NCBI GenBank assembly: GCA_002261195.1 | Contig: MVBO01000014.1 | Coordinates: forward strand, 1-64,000 | DNA: 64,000 nt | Reading direction: 5' to 3' | Source of the DNA: Bifiguratus adelaidae | Taxonomy: Eukaryota > Mucoromycota > Endogonomycetes > Endogonales | Shown: positions 59,952 through 64,000 of the stretch, piece by piece | How positions within the stretch are numbered: the stretch's first letter is position 1 | Layout: the number at the start of each line of letters is the position of its first letter | Position numbers and translations under genes: made by a program | Notes under the pieces: model-generated | Database searches by the model: none | Told to the model about the DNA's origin: nothing | What the model saw: only the letters and a program-made list of their open reading frames with translations

Positions 59952-60271
59952 GAGCGCCGCGCTCGAATGCTGCCTTTCACTTATCGCCCAAAAAGGAAAT
60001 TCTGTGTAACAGGAGAGCGATGAAAAGGAACAGCGATGACTTTGATCGGATCATTGGGGCCGCGGGTTCATTGATTGGGGGTCCTGGAGTCCTTCAGGGT
60101 TTCCCACCTCCAGACGCTCATTGTCAGAATATAGCTTGGATTGGATCTTGTTCACGTTGTACAGTCGTTTTAATGATGCAGGTGTTCTATTGCAATGAAA
60201 TCTCATCGATCAAATGCGGGGGACGCGGGGTATAAAGCGGCTTGTGTTAATTAGCGTGAATATTCACCAGG
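59952..60271. promoter_or_regulatory. Divergent promoter ARB1 / GH127 with TATA box and two CreA/Mig1-type sites
   Basis: On the plus strand, TATAAA lies at 60231-60236, 35 bp before the GH127-like start codon. Directly upstream are two GCGGGG hexamers (60216-60221 and 60225-60230), each fitting the CreA/Mig1 consensus SYGGRG. Paired sites next to a TATA box of a secreted carbohydrate-active enzyme suggest glucose repression. Confidence 0.6.
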
Positions 60272-63200
60272 ATGAAGATTCTGTCTGCTCTTGCAGCCTT
60301 AAATGGCTTGCTCTATGTCAGTGCGCAAACTGTCTCGCTGAATGCATCTCTGTATTATACAGTGACGCGTAAGTCATGATCATAGTACCCCGTGATCATA
60401 TTAACATATTGGAGACAAGTTTCTAAAGGAAAGGTGTCCGGATGCAATCCGTTGAATAATATGTTGAGCAATCGAGGCTGCGATGATAGTGCCAATCTCC
60501 AAGATTTATGGGTAAGCATCATAGACTGTTGCGAGAAAGAGTTGTTCAACTCACACTGCCTGCATAGCATGTGGACGACACCAGCGGTAATCAACATTAC
60601 CGTTTCGTGCCTGTCCCTGGCAAGACAAACACGTTCAATATCATTAGCGGTAAGCTATGACAGCGCTGCCAATACCAGGCTTCTGACCGTGTGATCCTCA
60701 CATTGCAGCGTGCGAAAAATACCTCAGCTGCCAAGATTGCTCAGGCAACAGCAATGTTGATCTATTCAACAGGGATGATGGTTCAGGCCGTCAACAGTGG
60801 GTACTGACACCAACGGGTGCTGCAGACACCTATACGATAACAGTCGCTGGGGGACGTAATGCTTCCTGCGGTATTTACCTGTCTACAGGATCTGCTTGTA
60901 TGGATACCTATGTCAATCTGTGGACCTCAGACGACGGCAGTGGCCGCCAAGAATGGGTGCTAGCACCCGTACCGCTCCCTGCTGCATCCTTGCCCTGTGA
61001 GTTAATACATAGGACATTGCTCGAAGGACGAAGATTGATGTGTCTGTCTGTGTCTGTCAGTGGCGCCATTTGCGTACAATGCACTTCCTCTTGGAGCGGT
61101 GAAGCCTACTGGATGGCTCTTAAATCAATTGCAGACACAAGCAAATGGCTTGCATGGCCATTTGGATGAATTCTACGGATATGTTCAGCAGTCCACTTGG
61201 ATTGGCGGTAACCAAGATTACAGTAGCCTTGGGTAAGCGTTGCCATCCTTATTTCATCTCTTGCGCTCACGCGAAATTGCGCTCTCTAGGGAAGCAGGAT
61301 CCTACTGGTAAATATATGGCGATGTGGGGATAAAAGGTGCTGACGTGAATGTAACAGGTTGAACGGTATCGTCCCCCTTGGCTTTCAGTTAAACGACCAA
61401 CGTATATTGGGACAAGTTGATTACTGGGTAAACTACATCATCAACGATCAAGGTTCTGATGGTTGGATTGGTCCAAGCACTTCGCCGCGAACCCTTTGGG
61501 GTCGATTCCCCGCCATGCTTGCTCTGATGGTATGCAGCCGCCCTTCACGGCATGGATCACTTACGTAATTTTACCAGCAATATGCCGAAGCCAATGCCAC
61601 CGCAGCACCTACCGTCGTCAACACTATGCAAAAGTTTACGCTGCTCGTGAATAACATGCTGATGAACGGAGGGCAAGGTTGGGAGGAATGGGGTCAAGCG
61701 CGCTGGCAAGACTTGGCTCTGGTGGTGGAATGGCTCATTGACAAGCATCCTAATGGTCAGGTAGGTATTCAATGGGTGATGAGACCGTAACTGATGACAT
61801 TGAGCTGTTAGGAGAACACATATTTGAACCTGTTGAAACTCCTCCGCTATGGCGGTACCAATTGGGTAAGCAGATTGTCAACGTCATAGCCTTAAAATTC
61901 TAAGATTATGTAGAAACTCTGGTTCATCAATGGGGTATTCCCCACGGACGCTGTTAACCATGTCGACATTCGTGCACATGGTGAGCGAGATATTGCCCTT
62001 GCCTGTTCCCACTGATCACGATTGAATAGGTGTGAACAATGGGCAGGCGCTCAAATCCGAGGCTGTTGCCTATCGTTTCTCTCATGATAGCTCTGATCTG
62101 GACTCGACTCGCTCACGTAGCTCCATGATTGATCAGTATCACGGTCGCAGTAGTGGTATCTTTGGATGTGATGAACACTTGGCCGGCTTGATGCCTTCTC
62201 GTGGATCCGAACTGGTACGTCGTCGGCAGAATTGGATGCTCGATTTAGTGACACTGTTATCTTAGTGCACAGTCGTCGAGACCATGTACAGCTACGAATA
62301 CATGTACACTGTCGCAGGCGACAACTCATTTGCAGACAAAATTGAACAGCTTGCTTATAACGGTACGTTGATAAGCCTATACCATCCAATGCTTACTCTA
62401 CATATACAGCTCTTCCTGGTACATTGACGGACGATATGTGGGAGCATCAATATTTGCAACAAGTGAGTTTTATCCGGTCAGGAACGATCATTACTCAACG
62501 TGTTATTCCACAGAGTAACCAGATTTGGTCAAAGTCTCAAAGCCCTTCTGTATTCGCGACAGATGGAGTATGTATAACGAATAATCCCTACAAATCAGCA
62601 TGCTGATGAATGTCTTCTTTGCAGCCAGGTTCTTGTTTAAGATGATGGATTTTAACAATTACTAACCTCTTCCTTACGCCTACAGATTCCAACATCTTTG
62701 GCCTTCAACCCAACTATGTAAGGGCTGCGTTGCCTCTATTTTGCTCATAGACACTAATCGTGCTTTGAATGACAGCCCTGTTGCACGGTGAACCATGGCC
62801 AAGGTTGGCCAAAATTTGTGGTATGTCGGTTTGGTGCATGTATGGGTGACCGCTTACTCTCTGAACGATAGAGTCACGCTTACATGACCTCGTCCGACTC
62901 TTCTACCATCTACCATGTCTTGCTCTCGCCAACCTCTGTTTCAACTACGCTTTCCGGCAAAAATGCCGTCTCCGTGACCGCAAACACCAACTACCCATTC
63001 AGCTCCACCATTAGCTATTCGATAAAGGCGAACAGTGGATTTAGCTTTGGCGTTCGCGTGCCTGGTTGGGTCAATGGATTGATAAGCTACAGTATTGATG
63101 GTGGAAGTGCCTTAAAGAAGAACACTGGTAAAAGATCGACCTCAGCGACTCCCAACAGTGCTGGTTATGTCATCATCTCTGTTCCTGGCGGATCTCATAC

Positions 63201-63679
63201 CATCAATGTCAACATTCCCATGTCCATCAGAACCGAGAAACGCTACAATGGAGCCACAGCCGTTTACCGAGGACCCTTGACCTATTCCCTCAACATCAAT
63301 TACAGCACGAAAGTGCTCAATACCTATGCCGTAAGTGCTTTGCAAGGCGACAATTGAAGCAGTAGCTAAAGTGTTCCATGCGCAGCAATCCTCCAAGGAT
63401 CTCGAATTTGATCCAACTTCAACATGGCAAAACGCTCTCGTTACATCCAGCTTGAAATACAATGGTGATGCCAATTCCTTGCCGCAGACTGTATGGCAAT
63501 CCTCCACGCCTCCTGTATCCATCTCTGCCAATGTCTGTCCTATCACCTGGAATGTGGTTACGAACTCTGCAGATGCTCCTCCAAACTCACCCGCGACCTG
63601 CACTGGCGGTGTTACGAGCGTCAACTTGATCCCTTACGGCGCTGCAAAGTTGCGTATCACAGAGATGCCTAGTTCTTAA
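60272..63679 (+). CDS. Secreted GH127-like (DUF1680) glycoside hydrolase with N-terminal beta-trefoil
   Basis: About 860 residues over some sixteen exons. A signal peptide (MKILSALAALNGLLYVSAQ) is followed by a ricin-like beta-trefoil with two clear repeats, NVDLFNRDDGSGRQQWVL and YVNLWTSDDGSGRQEWVL. The catalytic domain begins FAYNALPLGAVKPTGWLLNQLQ and includes WGRFPAMLALM, GIFGCDEHLAGLMPSRGSEL and CCTVNHGQGWPKFV, the Cys-rich metal site of GH127/GH146 beta-L-arabinofuranosidases. C-terminal beta domains follow (FGVRVPGWVNG, TAVYRGPLTYSL). It probably trims plant arabinose-containing glycans outside the cell; substrate is inferred. The stop is at 63677-63679. Confidence 0.87.
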
Positions 63680-63821
63680 TCCGATGAGAAGGATAAAGGC
63701 GCTTTTTGAATGCTGTCGTTATCTTGTAGTCACTGAGCATACTTACTGTAACTAAGCTTTTAACAGTTCAAGTGTAAAGCAAGCAAGTAAGCCCTCAAAG
63801 AGCCAACTCAACCCTTGACCG

Positions 63822-64000
63822 AGATGCATAAGGTCTATGTGCTTGTCAATCCACATAGCGGTGCAAGAAATGCTCCCGCCCTATGGGCATTCTGTGGTAG
63901 AACCGGCACTTTCGGAGCAGGTGGACATTGTGGAGGTCTGTCAGACAGAGCGACGTGGACATGCAAAAGACAAGACGATCGACTGGAGCAAGCAGTTTGA
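63822..64000 (+). CDS. Start of a diacylglycerol/sphingoid-base kinase-like gene (3' partial)
   Basis: MHKVYVLVNPHSGAR matches the opening of the DAGK/LCB kinase catalytic domain (VxxNPxSG). A second frame one base over reads VEPALSEQVDIVEVCQTERRGHAKDK, matching the next part of the same domain (V-P-L...TER..HA). The two frames are not continuous. Either a 42-nt intron (GTGCAA to GTGGTAG, phase-compatible but deleting SG) or one extra base near 63868-63880 could explain this. The gene continues right of the window. Confidence 0.6.

Noticed and set aside
59902-60023. Plus-strand 40-codon frame starting MSQLPVYPPRP
   Set aside because: It overlaps the ARB1 first exon and intron antisense, is very short and has no recognised family.

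Overview
The window is a gene-dense stretch of fungal nuclear DNA. It holds about 30 protein genes. Most are split by short GT-AG introns of about 45-75 nt, and most intergenic gaps are under 400 bp. The gene set includes fungal markers (PBS2-type MAPKK, septin, GUP1, ENT3, NOP9, BCP1, ARB1). It also includes genes that Dikarya often lack but animals and early-diverging fungi keep: muskelin, a MYSM1-type deubiquitinase, BLOC1S1, and a LARGE-like GT49 glycosyltransferase. I infer an early-diverging fungus, most likely of the Mucoromycota kind. That assignment is inference, not read from a marker sequence. No rRNA, tRNA, CRISPR array, transposon, viral copy or telomeric repeat was recognised.

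Layout, left to right. 0-9 kb: first exon of an off-edge gene, muskelin (-), PBS2-like MAPKK (-), CDC11-type septin (+), GNAT acetyltransferase (-). 9-20.5 kb: mitochondrial PPR protein (-) back to back with BCP1 (+), an S1 serine protease (-), a 1.3 kb gap, the lariat debranching enzyme DBR1 (-), a disordered SP/TP-rich protein (-), a 1.8 kb gap. 20.5-36.5 kb: ENT3-like epsin (+), DBF4 (+), MYSM1-like (+), GUP1 (+), PRP43 (+), enoyl-CoA hydratase (+), GT49 (-), BLOC1S1 (+), MscL (+). 36.7-46.8 kb: an intronless 5.3 kb NRPS-like gene (-), a 2.3 kb gap, a P-loop kinase (-), a KEN-box protein (+). 46.9-64 kb: NOP9 (-), a tail-anchored microprotein (-), ARV1 (-), YPT6 (+), PLC-like phosphodiesterase (-), a RecB-nuclease/SF1-helicase fusion (-), ARB1 (-), a secreted GH127-like enzyme (+), and the start of a lipid kinase (+).

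There is no obvious metabolic cluster; the genes look like unlinked housekeeping loci packed tightly. Several neighbours share very short divergent promoters (24 bp for PPR/BCP1, 78 bp for ARV1/YPT6). In one pair, GT49/BLOC1S1, the two start codons overlap in a CATG. The observations most worth pursuing are the Fe-S RecB-type nuclease fused to an SF1 helicase, next to an RNAi (ARC complex) gene; the fungal MYSM1; the intronless NRPS-like/Pls protein; the overlapping start codons with a GC-AG intron nearby; and an S1 protease with Arg at the oxyanion-hole position. Two genes show single-base frame breaks in or near homopolymers, which may be assembly errors.
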